Assembly (NCBI GenBank): GCA_047967505.1
Contig: CM106539.1
Strand: one strand, 5' to 3'
DNA: 64,000 nucleotides
Source of the DNA: Dipteris shenzhenensis
Lineage: Eukaryota > Polypodiophyta > Polypodiopsida > Gleicheniales
The notes beneath the pieces were generated by a model, which was given only the letters and a program-made list of their open reading frames with translations, ran no database searches and had not been told where the DNA came from. The position numbers were made by a program, and so were the translations under genes. Below are positions 20,431 to 30,926 of the stretch, one piece after another. Each line of letters begins with the position of its first letter. Position 1 is the first letter of the stretch.

Positions 20431-20567
20431 TGCAGCAGCACTTCAAGGTCTTGTAGGGATTGGTAGCATTCCGAATTGTGGTATGTTTTCTTGAAATGTT
20501 TGGTTGCTTTGATTTGGTAGTTCGAGTGAACTACTATGTCATTAAGTTTTTAAACCCAGTCTATCCC

Positions 20568-20570
<3 letters not shown>

Positions 20571-20603
<33 letters not shown>

Positions 20604-20707
20604 CTTGGGAGGAGAGAGAGAGACAGGGAGAGGGAGAGGGAGAAAGTGTACAAAAGAAAGTGATATGGAGGGTTGGGAGATTCCCAACCCTCCATATTGT
20701 GTTCTTT

Positions 20708-20748
<41 letters not shown>

Positions 20749-20824
20749 GTAGAGAGAGAGAGAGGGAGGGAGGGAGGAGGGGGTGGAAGCAGAGAGAGAG
20801 GGGGGTGATCTTGCTGGAGAGCTT

Positions 20825-20869
<45 letters not shown>

Positions 20870-20940
20870 GGAGAGGGAGAGGGAGGAGGGGGTGGAGGAA
20901 AAGAGAGAGGGTGGTGATCTTGCTGGAGAGCTTCAGTGAT
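20571..20940. repeat. AG/CA microsatellite complex with 109-bp duplication
   Basis: (AG)n at 20,571-20,602 and 20,829-20,861, and (CA)n at about 20,711-20,747, with GGGAGAG runs between. GTGATCTTGCTGGAGAGCTT occurs at 20,805 and again at 20,914, a tandem period of 109 bp. Confidence 0.85.
20663..20697. repeat. Perfect 16-bp hairpin
   Basis: Arms ATATGGAGGGTTGGGA and TCCCAACCCTCCATAT are perfectly complementary around a 3-base loop GAT. The hairpin lies between an AG and a CA microsatellite. No T-run follows and no gene is near, so it is not a bacterial-type terminator. Confidence 0.85.
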
Positions 20941-20989
20941 CAAGTAGAGGCAGAGGGAGATAATGACAATCATTACAAATGATATCTGA

Positions 20990-21500
20990 CCATAAACTTT
21001 GAAATATTTCAAGGATTCCACGAGCACGTATGACTAACGATCCAGGGATCATGAGCTGGGGTGGTGAGATTACATGAGTCAATCAAAGGGAGACTTCGAG
21101 CATTGGGCGGTATGTCAAATTGAGTTGAGGGATGGATGGATGCCCTCACTTTTTGGAGCACAAGATCATAGGTTTGGAGGGGAGCAGTCGCTATTGGTAG
21201 ACATGATACTCTTATGTGCAGATGATATTGCCCTCTATCCCCCTCGGCAAACAGGTCTACAAAGACACCTGGAGGCCCTAGAGATGTTTTGCAAGGAGGG
21301 AGAGGGAGACCTAACTATTAATCTTGGGAAGACCAAGGCTATGATCTTTGAAACCTCATGGCTAGTAGCCCTACAGACATAGTTTCGCATACCATGGGGA
21401 GGAGGTGGAGATTGTACAGGCATACAGTTATTTAGTGACAGTTTCTATCGGATGCGTATCAGCCAAGTGGTTGTTTCATACCCTAGTGAGATGCCTTTCT
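20990..21500 (+). pseudogene. LINE reverse-transcriptase fragment (ADD block)
   Basis: The plus frame 21,074-21,382 contains LLCADDIALY, followed by GLQRHLEALEMFCK, DLTINLGKTKAMIF and then VALQT before a stop. This is the catalytic ADD motif and the next block of a non-LTR reverse transcriptase. A further piece in another frame reads GGGDCTGIQLF. Only the palm region remains. Confidence 0.8.
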
Positions 21501-21770
21501 AGGGGAGTTATCTCTTGGCAACTGAGTGGAGGAGATTTGAGAGGCGACAGGTGATATACAACCCTCTGCCCCTCATCAACTAGTACAGGGGTAGTTTGCT
21601 ATACACCACTTTAGACAAAGGCCATCTCTCAATCGGTGACATATTTTCACTGGGTATGGGACATGCCTAGCCCAGTTTGGCTTTGAAGTCATCAATGAGA
21701 CCAGAGGATGAGGAGTTAGTATAGCTTGGTATGCTTATTAGAGAGAGATTAAGTAGAGATAGAGGGAGAG

Positions 21771-21779
21771 GGGGGGGCG

Positions 21780-21816
<37 letters not shown>
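21771..21816. repeat. AG microsatellite
   Basis: (AG)n preceded by a short G run. Confidence 0.85.
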
Positions 21817-22590
21817 CTTGATAGGGAGAAGCACTGATCTTTGGACCAATAAAATTTTGGAGGATGATGAGAATATGAAGGTACGCTATCTCACTATCAT
21901 GGATCTTTTGGATTGTATATATTTCTCATTGCTTCTTTTTTTAGACTATCTCACTATTTTCTCTGCTAGATCTTTTTTAGCATGACTTGTATATATTTCT
22001 CATTGCTTTTTTTTTTCTATTGTAGCTCTATATTGAAGATGACAGTTTTCTGAGAAGGTCCTGTGGGAGCGGAGAAAGGGGACTTGGACAGTTGTCTTCC
22101 CTTGCATAGTACATGAACAAGATGTCATCTGCCAAGATTCTAATATACCACAAACAATTAAGTAACAATGGAGGGATAGCTATCTACTTTTTAAAATTTT
22201 TGTCAAAGTTTCTTGGTGGGTACCAAGAAATTGGCGGAATGACAAAGTTATATTAATTGAGAAATTATCTGCTTTAGATATTTTTGGATATGGCCTTAGT
22301 AAATAGTGCTCAAGGGCAGGGTACTTTTTAACATACACTACTTACGCTTTAGCACTTGGAATCAAAGATCCTAGCCAATTAAATGGTTATGGAAAGCATC
22401 ATTTGATTAGGTTTAGAGAGCTGCTTCTTCTAGATTCTGAGGCTAAACAAATCGAAGGAGAGCAGCTCGATGTAAAAGAAGTACAAGAGTAAACTCAAGT
22501 ATATTGTATTATCAAAAGTTACAAAGGACACAAAGTCCTACAAGAAAAAGATAGTCAGCTCAGATTTTGTACTCTTTTTTTTTGGAAAAT
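21817..22590. other. No gene recognised
   Basis: AT-rich sequence with short frames only. It borders the 3' end of the spliced relic on the minus strand. Confidence 0.5.
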
Positions 22591-22599
22591 ATTACAAAG

Positions 22600-22999
22600 C
22601 CTCTGCTTCATTGTTATAAATCTCCATAAGGTTTCCAACTCTATCCATCCACTTGTGATTCACATGCACCTTTGATTGCCTCCAGTCTACGTGTTTTTGT
22701 GCAGCTGTTGAATTATCAAGGATCTCCCTTTTTCTTTTCTTTTCTTCCATATTAAAGGCAAGTTTAACTTTGGAAAATGAAACTTTTTTCTGGATTTGCA
22801 ACCTTTGAAGTATACCTCTAAAAAACCACTGAAATACTTCTTTGAGACTATTTGCCTTATGTGCTCCTCCAAAATGCTGTGTATGTCAGAAAAAAGCATT
22901 TCTTGCTGTGTGATGAGACTTTTCCATTCCTTGTGTTGACCATATTGCAAGGCATCCATACTTTTTAACAAAATATGGAAGGTGGTTATAAAGAATATG
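22600..22999 (-). pseudogene. Unknown spliced relic: last exon
   Basis: Starts after an AG acceptor (23,000-23,001) with HILYNHLPYFVKKYG. It continues GMEKSHHTARNAFF, hits a TGA, then resumes HTQH and a Lys/Arg-rich tail ending YNNEAEAL. The TGA is one base from CGA. Confidence 0.55.
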
Positions 23000-23088
23000 C
23001 TGCAATCACATAAAATATTAAGTTAGAACTTTGTAAACCATGTTTGAAAGTACAAACTATGCATACAAAACATATTAATTCAAGTTAC

Positions 23089-23820
23089 CATGTAGTGTGT
23101 TATATTGCAGCTTGTACATGCTTGTTTCATGGATTTTCCAAAAGTTTTTGGCTGCTCTTCTAATGCACGATGATCACTCTTGGTCCATGTCTTTTTGTCA
23201 CAAATTTGGAAAAGCTTGTCTAAGGATTTCCATACCTCCGCTTTAACATTTTGAGCAACACCATCAGCCATATCATCTTTAACTGCATTATGCACATGCT
23301 TCCAAAGTTCGTATCTCACCTTGGAAACATATCTTTATCGTCTACCAAGTTTCCCTTCTCTTTGTGGTTTTGATAAAAATCTTCTTGCTTTGACTCCACC
23401 AATTAACGGTTTGATAGGAACATCTTTTCCATTTGAGGACTTCTTGATATCTGTTATGATATGAACATCTCCTTCATGGAGACCCGTGTCCGATAATACT
23501 TTTTCTTATGCAACAATTGCTTTCTTCCTATTTTTTTCTGGTCGAAGCTTCCAAGCAAATCCAATATACAAAAAGACCAACTTTTCGATGATTCTACATA
23601 AAGCATGCAATGTGCATATATATATATTACACAAAGGAATATCAAGTACTGCTTTGAATTCAGGATCCATCTTGTCCCTATTAGGAGCTTTCCTCCACCA
23701 TTTAGGATCCATGACATGGGCTGGCTCCTTGCAGTAAAGGCATGGAGATTTTGAATTACCTCCTTTGCTTATGTTGAGGTCTTGAGGTCCCCTGCCATAT
23801 GCCAATCAACTTGGAAATCA
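23089..23820 (-). pseudogene. Unknown spliced relic: central exon
   Basis: Contains CLYCKEPAHVMDPKWW, then LHALCRIIEKLVFLYI, VPIKPLIGGVKARRF and WKHVHNAVKDDMADGV, ending ITHYM at a GT donor. One stop follows KAIVA and one register change occurs near 23,335. Confidence 0.55.
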
Positions 23821-24016
23821 CCCTTGCCTTCATTTGAGGGTCTTGAGGTCCCCTGCCATATGAGGGTCTTGAGGTCCCCTGCCATACATTTGAGTCACAT
23901 ACATTTGAGGGTCTTGAGGTCCCCTGCCATATGCCAATCAACTTGGAGTCACATACATTTGAGGGTCTTGAGGTCCCCTGCCATATGCCAATCAACTTGG
24001 AAATCACCCTTGCCTT
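23780..24016 (-). repeat. Compound tandem duplication at an exon edge
   Basis: GGTCTTGAGGTCCCCTGCCA is repeated five times. It alternates with TATGCCAATCAACTTGGA, ACATTTGAG and a longer GAAATCACCCTTGCCTTCA at both ends. The nested pattern looks like successive local duplications. On the minus strand it codes for repeated WQGTSRPS. Confidence 0.8.
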
Positions 24017-24120
24017 CAACATGAAGTTGCCCTCCTTGAACCTAGTTTTTTATGACTTCTGGTATTTTGGTATAAACAAGGTTTGGTGATCCTCTGTCTT
24101 TACTTGCCATTAAGAAGAAA

Positions 24121-24399
24121 CTATATTGAAGCATCTAGATATAATAAATGAAATGAAATAGCAAAATCAAAGTTGATGCTTACCTCAAATGCTCCCAACC
24201 ACCAAATATGCTTCTCGGATTGTACACTGAAATGCTTTGAGTATTCTCTAGTGATTGATGTATTAAGTGCCCTATTCATAAGTGTGATGGTCACTCTTTC
24301 AATCTTTTTCTCTTTCACAATTTCACATTCATCCAACTTTATGACAAATATAAGTCGTCCCTGACACTCTTCAAATGTGATTCTATAGAATTCAACCAT
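24121..24399 (-). pseudogene. Unknown spliced relic: exon with GTAAGC donor
   Basis: Reads FYRITFEECQGRLIFVIKLD and SVQSEKHIWWLGAFE, followed by a consensus splice donor near 24,190. The codons after the donor up to 24,121 are probably intron. Confidence 0.45.
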
Positions 24400-24539
24400 T
24401 CTTTTTTGTAATTGTTCAAGATCAACAAAAATATTATTCCAAGGGTTATATGCAATGGTCCCCTTACTACCTTCAAATACATCCTCAATATGTGACCACT
24501 AACTAATAAAATCATCTACTTATTCGTTGAGTGAAGCTC

Positions 24540-24866
24540 TTAAATTCCAAACTTCTGTAGGATTTGGAAGAAGCACACGTTTGATCCTCTAATCTTTAAA
24601 CGTTGATGACATTGCTTTGAAAATAGAAGAATAAGCTTTCCTGCTAGGATCTCATCGAGAGCCTCTTGAATTAAGTTTACATCAACTTTATTGCTTTCCA
24701 CGAATTGTTGCACAACATTGCGTTTGATGGTTTTAAACTTCTTTTCCTCAATCATCCATTTCGCAATAGTCGTTGAAAATAGACCTTTCATTTGTTTTAC
24801 AGGAAGAGTGTTCGGATCAACATTTTCCTTTTGGGGCTCCAACACTTTCCTATAAACTGGATGCAT
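24540..24866 (-). pseudogene. Unknown spliced relic: exon
   Basis: Open 108-codon segment with LEPQKENVDPNTLPVKQMKG and a charged helical stretch (KWMIEEKKFKTIKRNVVQQF). Exact splice sites were not resolved. Confidence 0.4.
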
Positions 24867-25035
24867 AAATAGGAGTTAACAAAGGAAGATTCACATAGCC
24901 CGGCATTGCAAATAGTAAACGCTTTTAGCAATCTCACGCTTTAAACAATCTCATCATGCTACTTGTACTCGATGATTCCACCCTCCACTTCCTACTTTCA
25001 ATTCTGCAAGGTTGTGAAGTTTTCTACTTGTAAGC

Positions 25036-25440
25036 CTATCTCCCAAAAGGGGTCGCTTTTGATCTTGCTTTACGTAACTTCTCCCTCATCTTTGTATGTT
25101 CTTCAATTTCATTATGTAACTGCTCTTTCAATCTGGAAGTTTTGGCTATTTGTTGTATTTTTGTGTTCGCCTCTTGCTCATATAAAGACTTATACATGTG
25201 CGCAACTTGATACTGAGTCGTGGTGTATCCATGCATACCTTTTGTTCTGTTGCCTACAAATTTCAACAATGTTGTTGAGAATGGTGGTGTAGACCTTTCG
25301 ACAAAACATTTTGGATAAATCTTCCCATCACACCATAAGTCGATATGTTGTAAACCTTCTCTCCTCATGTTTTCTCTTTGGATGGCGTCAACATATTGTC
25401 ATTTTGGAAGAGGCGCATATTCTTGAGCTAAATCAATATG
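25036..25440 (-). pseudogene. Unknown spliced relic: upstream exon
   Basis: About 110 codons with GLQHIDLWCDGKIYPKCF, then GYTTTQYQVAHMYKSLYEQE and a coiled-coil-like charged tail. It ends near a poorly defined donor. An LTR with leader (25,441-26,161) separates it from the first exon. Confidence 0.4.
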
Positions 25441-25771
25441 AAGATGGTGTTGCCGTCTCTTGTTGGCTTGTTCTGTAGAGTTGGAGTTTGGTATTGCCAT
25501 TTTGAGTGCAATGTTTTTCATTGCTTCGCGATTTCATTACTGGAATCTCTCTCAAGAAATCAAAAAAACTTACAGAGAAGGAAATATCTCATAAGGATCA
25601 AACAAAAATCTCTCAATGGATATGTCCCTAGCAACTCTCAAGAGAAGAGAATGGATGGAATTCTATGACGAAAATTTCTTTCCAGGTTCTCTCAGCGGAA
25701 GAGAACACTCAATCTCTCGATTGCTCTCGCTCTCACAAGAAGGATGGTGCCTTAGTGGATGGTAGAACCAC

Positions 25772-25783
25772 GCTCTTATACCA
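25772..25783 (-). other. Primer-binding site of an LTR fragment
   Basis: TGGTATAAGAGC on the minus strand, one change from the Met-tRNA site, directly inside the LTR at 25,784-26,161. Confidence 0.6.
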
Positions 25784-26161
25784 TGAGAAAACATGCGTGC
25801 CTCAGGATCTATGGAGCGCTCTAAGGTGGATGGAACCTATGTGGAAACATAATGAAGAGAGTGCTCATGACACATACCTCAAGTCAATTAGGTTCCAAAA
25901 TAGATTAGCTTGGACTCATAAACAGAATCTTGAGTGTATGTGCATTTCCCTCTATTCAACAATACATGATAGGCCTCTTATATAGAGAGTGCCCTTAGAA
26001 TAGTCAACACATGTGGGATCCTTTGATCCACATCTCTCCTTGTGGATGTCTCAATCCACATCCTCACATCATGTAGTCCACATCCTAGGGTGGCTACTTT
26101 AATACATTCCTATACCATACCTTAGCCTCTAATTATGTGCACATGGCACCATATCTCAACA
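25784..26161 (-). repeat. Copia-like 5' LTR with leader, remainder lost
   Basis: 378 bp with TGTTGAGATATGG...TTTTCTCA ends on the minus strand and TATATAAGAGG near its middle. Its TGTTGAGATAT start equals that of the LTR at 4168, so the two may be one family. The leader continues to about 25,441, but no gag or second LTR follows. It interrupts the unknown spliced relic. Confidence 0.65.
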
Positions 26162-26934
26162 AGCTTGTCCTCCTTTCTTTTTGCTCTATTTGCCATTTGT
26201 CTTGTTTGTCCCTTCCAACATCATGCTTTCTAAGATGTGTATAAATTCACCCAACAAATCTTCGACAGCAAAATTTTTATTTTTCCTTGCATTTCTAACA
26301 TACTAGTCTCGGCAATAAAATACTATTTACACCTTGACCTCAAAGTGCATTTACAAAGACATTATATACAGCTAAGTGACCTTGCCGACTAATGCCAGCA
26401 GCATCACGTGCATGGATAACTTTTTATGGATCCACGATATTCTCTAAATCAGATGTAACCTCTTGTAATATTGCATGTCGTAGTGCATGCTGACTGGGAT
26501 CCCTAAGAATAGAAAATTTATGCAAAAAGCATGATAACATTAGAAGTATAAATGACTCATTTGTAAGTAATGCTTCATAATTACAAAATAGTCCAAACAT
26601 ACTTACCTTGTAGCTTTCACCCTGCGCTTCCTTGCTCCACCACCTTATGCCAAGCTCTCCATTAGTTGCACAAGTTTGATCCTATACTTATAACCTAGAG
26701 GGGTTCTTTTTATTCTTTCTAATCTCCTAAAGTTCTTGTTGGATGGACCATGTTTTTTTCAACAATTCGTTCTTCTCATCTATTAATCTTGTGATTGTCT
26801 CTTGTGACCTTTCTTTTGCAATTTCAGATTCAACAAGTTTTTATGTTCTTGGGTTAGTTGTGAACAAGTGAACCTTGGCAAATTGTGCTTCAGCATTGGA
26901 ATGGTCGATGTGTTCACAATACCCTAGTAAGCTC

Positions 26935-27168
26935 AAACTTGTCACATTTTCAAACATAGGTGGAGCACCAGTCGAAGGATCCACTGGATAGAATCCACCA
27001 ACACTCCACAAGTCAACATGATTTGCTCCTTGTTGTCATAGGGATCTAGTGTTTCTTTGTCGACAATCTTGTGGCCATGGCATTGACGAGTTGTGGCATA
27101 CTCTGGTGCAACTTCGATGTGCAAGGTGCTTTTTCACGACTTGTTGGTGCGATCTTCCAATGGAGCCA
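26935..27168 (-). pseudogene. Unknown spliced relic: first exon candidate
   Basis: Starts at an ATG (27,168) and reads HIEVAPEYATTRQCHGHKI, then DPYDNKEQIMLTCGVLVDS, with one early TGA. The following 300 bases on the minus strand have further coding-like scraps (KLVESEIAKE, TWSIQQEL) in shifted frames. Confidence 0.4.
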
Positions 27169-28680
27169 TGAGAGGGATTTAGAAATTATAGGGCCTTGGA
27201 ACAGAATTCAAAGGAGCAAATATTTACAAGGGTAATGGATAGAATAGGATCAATTGAAGCATGTTTGGGACAAAACTATGAGAAGAAATTGGATTTGGGT
27301 GTTGAAAAGTGCTTACGGTAGAAGGAGATTAGAAGATGATTATGGAGAGGAGTAGGATTTAGATGTTGGAAAATGATTTGGGTGCATAGGCATGGTTTGG
27401 AAGAATTTTGGGCCATTTTGGGCACTTCTAAAAATGTTATTTTATTTTTTTTATTTTTCTTTTTGGGGGGGGGGTACCCACGAGATAATTTTTGGGAATG
27501 TGGACCAACGGAAGGTTGTAAAGAGAGTTAACTTTTTGAGAGTGAGGTGCACTTTTGGGGACCACCAAGGCCTAGGGAGATGTACCTTTTTGTCCCCATA
27601 TGGGGGTGATAAGACCCTCTATAGGCCTTATTAGTTCTTAATCCATTTTGCTAATCCACTCCTTATGAGGCCCTTTTTTTTTTCAAAACTCCCCTAATTA
27701 GTGTGATTCTAAGCACTTTGACATTTTTGTTTTATTTTCATTTTCTTACATGTGATTCATGTGTTATTTTTTTATCCTTCAAAGCACTAACTTTTTATGT
27801 GCTATTATCTGCTTTCCTATTATTTATGTGCTAATATTTTAAGTTTATGTGCTATTTTCATGTTCTTTGTATACCATGCTTAATTAGATGATGGACTCAA
27901 TTTCTTCCACTATTTTAAATCAACAAATGAGCCCTCAAGAGCATCAGCTCAATTATGTCACAATGCATCACACTTGAATTCAATTGCCACTACTACTTTA
28001 GCTCAACAAAGTCATTCATGCGCATGAGAACATTTCAGCATCTATTTAATCTTGCCATATAGAGGAAATTGTAGAATAACAACATTCCAACATACATTCA
28101 TGACTTCTTTATACAATTCATACTTGAAGCAAATTTGTGTTGTCATCCAAGACTATGAGCTTGTCTAGACAGCAATCCTGCATGTCATATCAGCATTTGG
28201 TAGGTCACATGTTGCTAGGACAACTCATGCATTCACTTTTTTATCATGGTTATTAGGCCTTCTTACAGTTATCTCCTTGATGAGCTTATTGATAGATAAA
28301 TCTACACCTAATGATGTTAAGATACTACTCTTGCATTTCGTGTTTCTTGAAAATTTAAGACATTCATTTCATTTAGGATATTAGACCTGCTTGTGATACT
28401 TTTTAGCTATAAATTCTCCACTAAAACATCCACCTGTGAGTCCAATATTCAAGAGGAAGAATCCATTAGCACTAGTCCATATGGTCCCTAGCAATAGTTT
28501 GGCCTCTGATTAAGGTCATACAGAGAACACTCAAAAGCTTTTAGAGCAACATGTCTGCACTTGGCTTGGGGCATATGCTGGAGAAACCTAGTCTACAACT
28601 ACTACTGGAGCATCTCGTCATATTCAACTTTAGAAGTATCGATAGTAGCAAGCAAAGCATCTAGAAACTTGGTGGTACCA
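27169..28680. other. No gene recognised
   Basis: AT-rich sequence with a G9 run near 27,466. Between 28,080 and 28,680 it may hold the region downstream of the gypsy RNase H relic, but no integrase motif could be read. Confidence 0.45.
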
Positions 28681-28689
28681 CCTTGACCT

Positions 28690-29040
28690 TGTCTAAGGCA
28701 GGCATATGTGAAAGGTAGATTGCACTTGCATGTGACTTTCTCGATTTATGAATAATCTTGAAAGTGAATTCTTGCAATAGCAACATCTAGCATATTTATC
28801 ATCCTTGGATGATCAATTTTGTTCATCGAATACAACAAAGCTTTGTGGGTCAACATAGAAAATGAAGGGATTGCCAAGCAAATAATGTCAAAATTTTTAA
28901 ACAATGTAAATGCTCCCAAGAGCTTCTCACTCCATAGTGTTGCAATTGCACTTGGGTGGTGTCATGAGCTTGTTGATATAATAAACAGGGTAATCCAACC
29001 AACCATCCAGTTTTGCCTAGCCCATAGGGTTGCCTAAGTG
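28690..29040 (-). pseudogene. Ty3/gypsy RNase H relic
   Basis: The minus strand reads YPVYYINKLMTPPKCNCNT, then EALGSIYIV, KF, HYLLGNPFIFYVD, with stops between. It matches the PI.Y.S+.L...E..Y...E.E.LA.V...+..R.YL.G..F...TDH core of gypsy RNase H. It is heavily mutated. Confidence 0.7.
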
Positions 29041-29339
29041 CACCTCATACCATTTTTGAAATGGTGGCTCCAGCAAGCTGAATTTGAAGAAATGGTGCAG
29101 AATGGATCAAGGAGTAGCATAGGCTGTAGATGCCTTATTTCTTCAATTCCTCCCAGCTAGAAGTGCGCCCTAACTCGGGGAAACTACAGCTAAAAGGGCA
29201 GGTGCAATGGTTTAGAGATGAAGGAGAACAAGCACTTGGAAATTTTGTGGGAAGAAGGAGAAGAAAAGCTTAAAAAACCTTCATGGTGAAGAAGATGATG
29301 ACATGGCACTCAAGGAGGTCTCAAGGAGAGTGAACCAAT

Positions 29340-29351
29340 GCTATGATACCA
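29340..29351 (-). other. Primer-binding site of an LTR fragment
   Basis: TGGTATCATAGC on the minus strand, one change from the Met-tRNA consensus. It is two bases from an LTR edge CAACA at 29,354. Confidence 0.6.
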
Positions 29352-29353
29352 CA

Positions 29354-29650
29354 TGTTGGAGTTGCAAGAAGGATTGAGCAAGTGAAGCAAAAGAGAGAGA
29401 GTATTCAAGAGAGACACGCCCAATATATAGGCTCTAGTTACATCTAGCAGTGACATCACATGTGAGCTCAGTAGAGCATCTAGAACCACAAATCTCTCAA
29501 TCAGTTCCATGATTCTCTCAATCACACACCACACACCTAGATTCACTCAATCACACCTACTGGCACCTATCCAGGTACACCATGTGTTCACACACTCACA
29601 ACCTTAGACCTTAGGACTCTAGATCCCACTACATCAATTTGTCCTTCATG
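29354..29650 (-). repeat. LTR fragment, far end not defined
   Basis: The minus strand ends CTCCAACA beside the primer site, and a TATATATTGGG lies about 70 bp inside. The 5' terminus is uncertain, perhaps near 29,634. About 50 bases past the primer site the minus strand has an ATG with a short MSSSSS-like start, suggesting a copia gag cut off almost at once. Confidence 0.45.
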
Positions 29651-30926
29651 TACTGGGGATATTATGGCTCTCATCTCACATACCACTCTTGGTCAAAATC
29701 TTGGCATGATTTGGGGATTGAGGCTTGCTATGATCTCAGGTAGCTTTGCTCATGCCTTGGCTCTTGTACCTCCTCCCTTGCTTATGCAGATCTCATCTTT
29801 TGAGACTCACCAGTCACAGTCAAGACTGGCTCATGGCTCGTAGTCCTGTACTGTGTGATGTTCTCGATCCAAGGCATGCCTTGCCTCTAGGCTTAATGCT
29901 TGCGCAACTAATAGATGGCCATGCTGATAGCTAGCTCATAGATGGGTTCTTAGAAGAATCTTGTGTCTAGGCTTTTTATGGAGGAACGCTCAAAGTCTTT
30001 GTGTAATTTCCTCGAGGGCCCTTTTGTGGCTAGCTCCTTGGCATCCTACTATTAATGTAAAACTGAGACGCCATCTCTCTCCAAGTGTGACCAGGTCTTT
30101 CTCACTTATCGTGCTCTCCATTGTTGAGGGCCATCTACTATTCCCATTCTTTGTGGTCGATCATCCATCTCTAGCTTTGAATTCATTCTAGCTCGCAAGT
30201 TAGCTTGGTTCTACCAACTTGTCCTACCTTGGTGTAGGTGCTCTTCTCACCTAGCTACATACGATTGGCATTGTTTTAAGCATGTCAACCATTGGCCAAA
30301 GCTTCAAGTACTCTACAGACTACTTGCGTACAATCCTCCATTGAGATGCTTGTTGTCGAGCAGGTCTTGAGATGCCACAACTCACCTTCTAACACTATGA
30401 TTACTTATTTTTGAAATTTAATATTCGCCTTTGATCTTGCCATTGTTGGTTGGAGAGTTCGGTGGTGGAGTTGCTAGTGATGTCCTTCGTGGATCTTTAC
30501 ATCCTTGGATGGCACTCTCACTCCTTGCCTTCATGAATTCAAATTCCCATTACTTTATGTCATGGTTACTCTCGTTTTCTGTTAGAGGTGGAATTTTGAC
30601 TTTCTTGTCCGCGGCGTCATATGCATTTTGTCAATGCTCAGATTTTCCACTCTTTCCTTGGCTTGGTTCTTCTCTCATTTAGCAACAAGCATTCGTGAGT
30701 TTGCTCATCCACTCTACTAGAGACTCTATATGCATGCAAGCTACCCATGCTCCAATCGTCTCAAAGTACTGGCCACTTAGCTCAACGTCCTTTGCCTCAT
30801 CATTCATCTACTCCTCCACTTGCCCTTTGATTGCTAGTTGAACATCACCACTTGGGGTTGCAACAGATGCAGGTACTACATTCTAATGTCTTTCAAGCAT
30901 GATCAGTGCTGCTCTCCGTCTACTGA
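29651..30926. other. No gene recognised
   Basis: Both strands have only short frames without a recognisable domain. It may be diverged element interior. Confidence 0.45.

Larger units (their letters stand above)
12416..20450 (-). mobile_element. LTR element E, right copy, split by copia F
   Basis: The minus-strand counterpart of 2936-4167. Reading downward, it has coding-like sequence (about 20,430-19,797, then 13,898-13,206), a polypurine tract (13,191-13,205), and an LTR starting at 13,190 and similar to the left copy down to about 12,416. Copia F interrupts it, with the 5-bp duplication GTTCA on both sides. Removing F leaves roughly 2.2 kb. I see no gag, protease, reverse transcriptase or integrase, so E may be a non-autonomous LTR element carrying an unknown ORF, or the 3' part of a larger element. 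The upstream end is not defined. Confidence 0.55.
22590..27168 (-). pseudogene. Decayed multi-exon gene or transposon of unknown family
   Basis: A string of minus-strand coding segments separated by intron-like DNA. The N-terminal part starts MAPLEDRTNKS at 27,168; others lie at 25,036-25,440, 24,540-24,866, 24,121-24,399, 23,090-23,820 and 22,600-22,999. Splicing is supported directly: the exon ending ITHYM at 23,089 is followed by GTAACT, an 89-bp intron and an AG, then HILYNHLPYFVKKYG in phase. A canonical GAG|GTAAGC donor follows GAFE near 24,190. In-frame stops (after KAIVA and after RNAFF) and a frameshift near 23,335 show decay. Motifs LHALCRIIEKLVFLYI, GGVKARRFLS and GMEKSHHTARN suggest a transposase-like protein, but I cannot name the family. 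Confidence 0.55.

Noticed and set aside
20663-20697. Transcription terminator or microRNA precursor
   Set aside because: No T run, a 3-base loop and a stem too short for a plant miRNA precursor; flanks are simple repeats.
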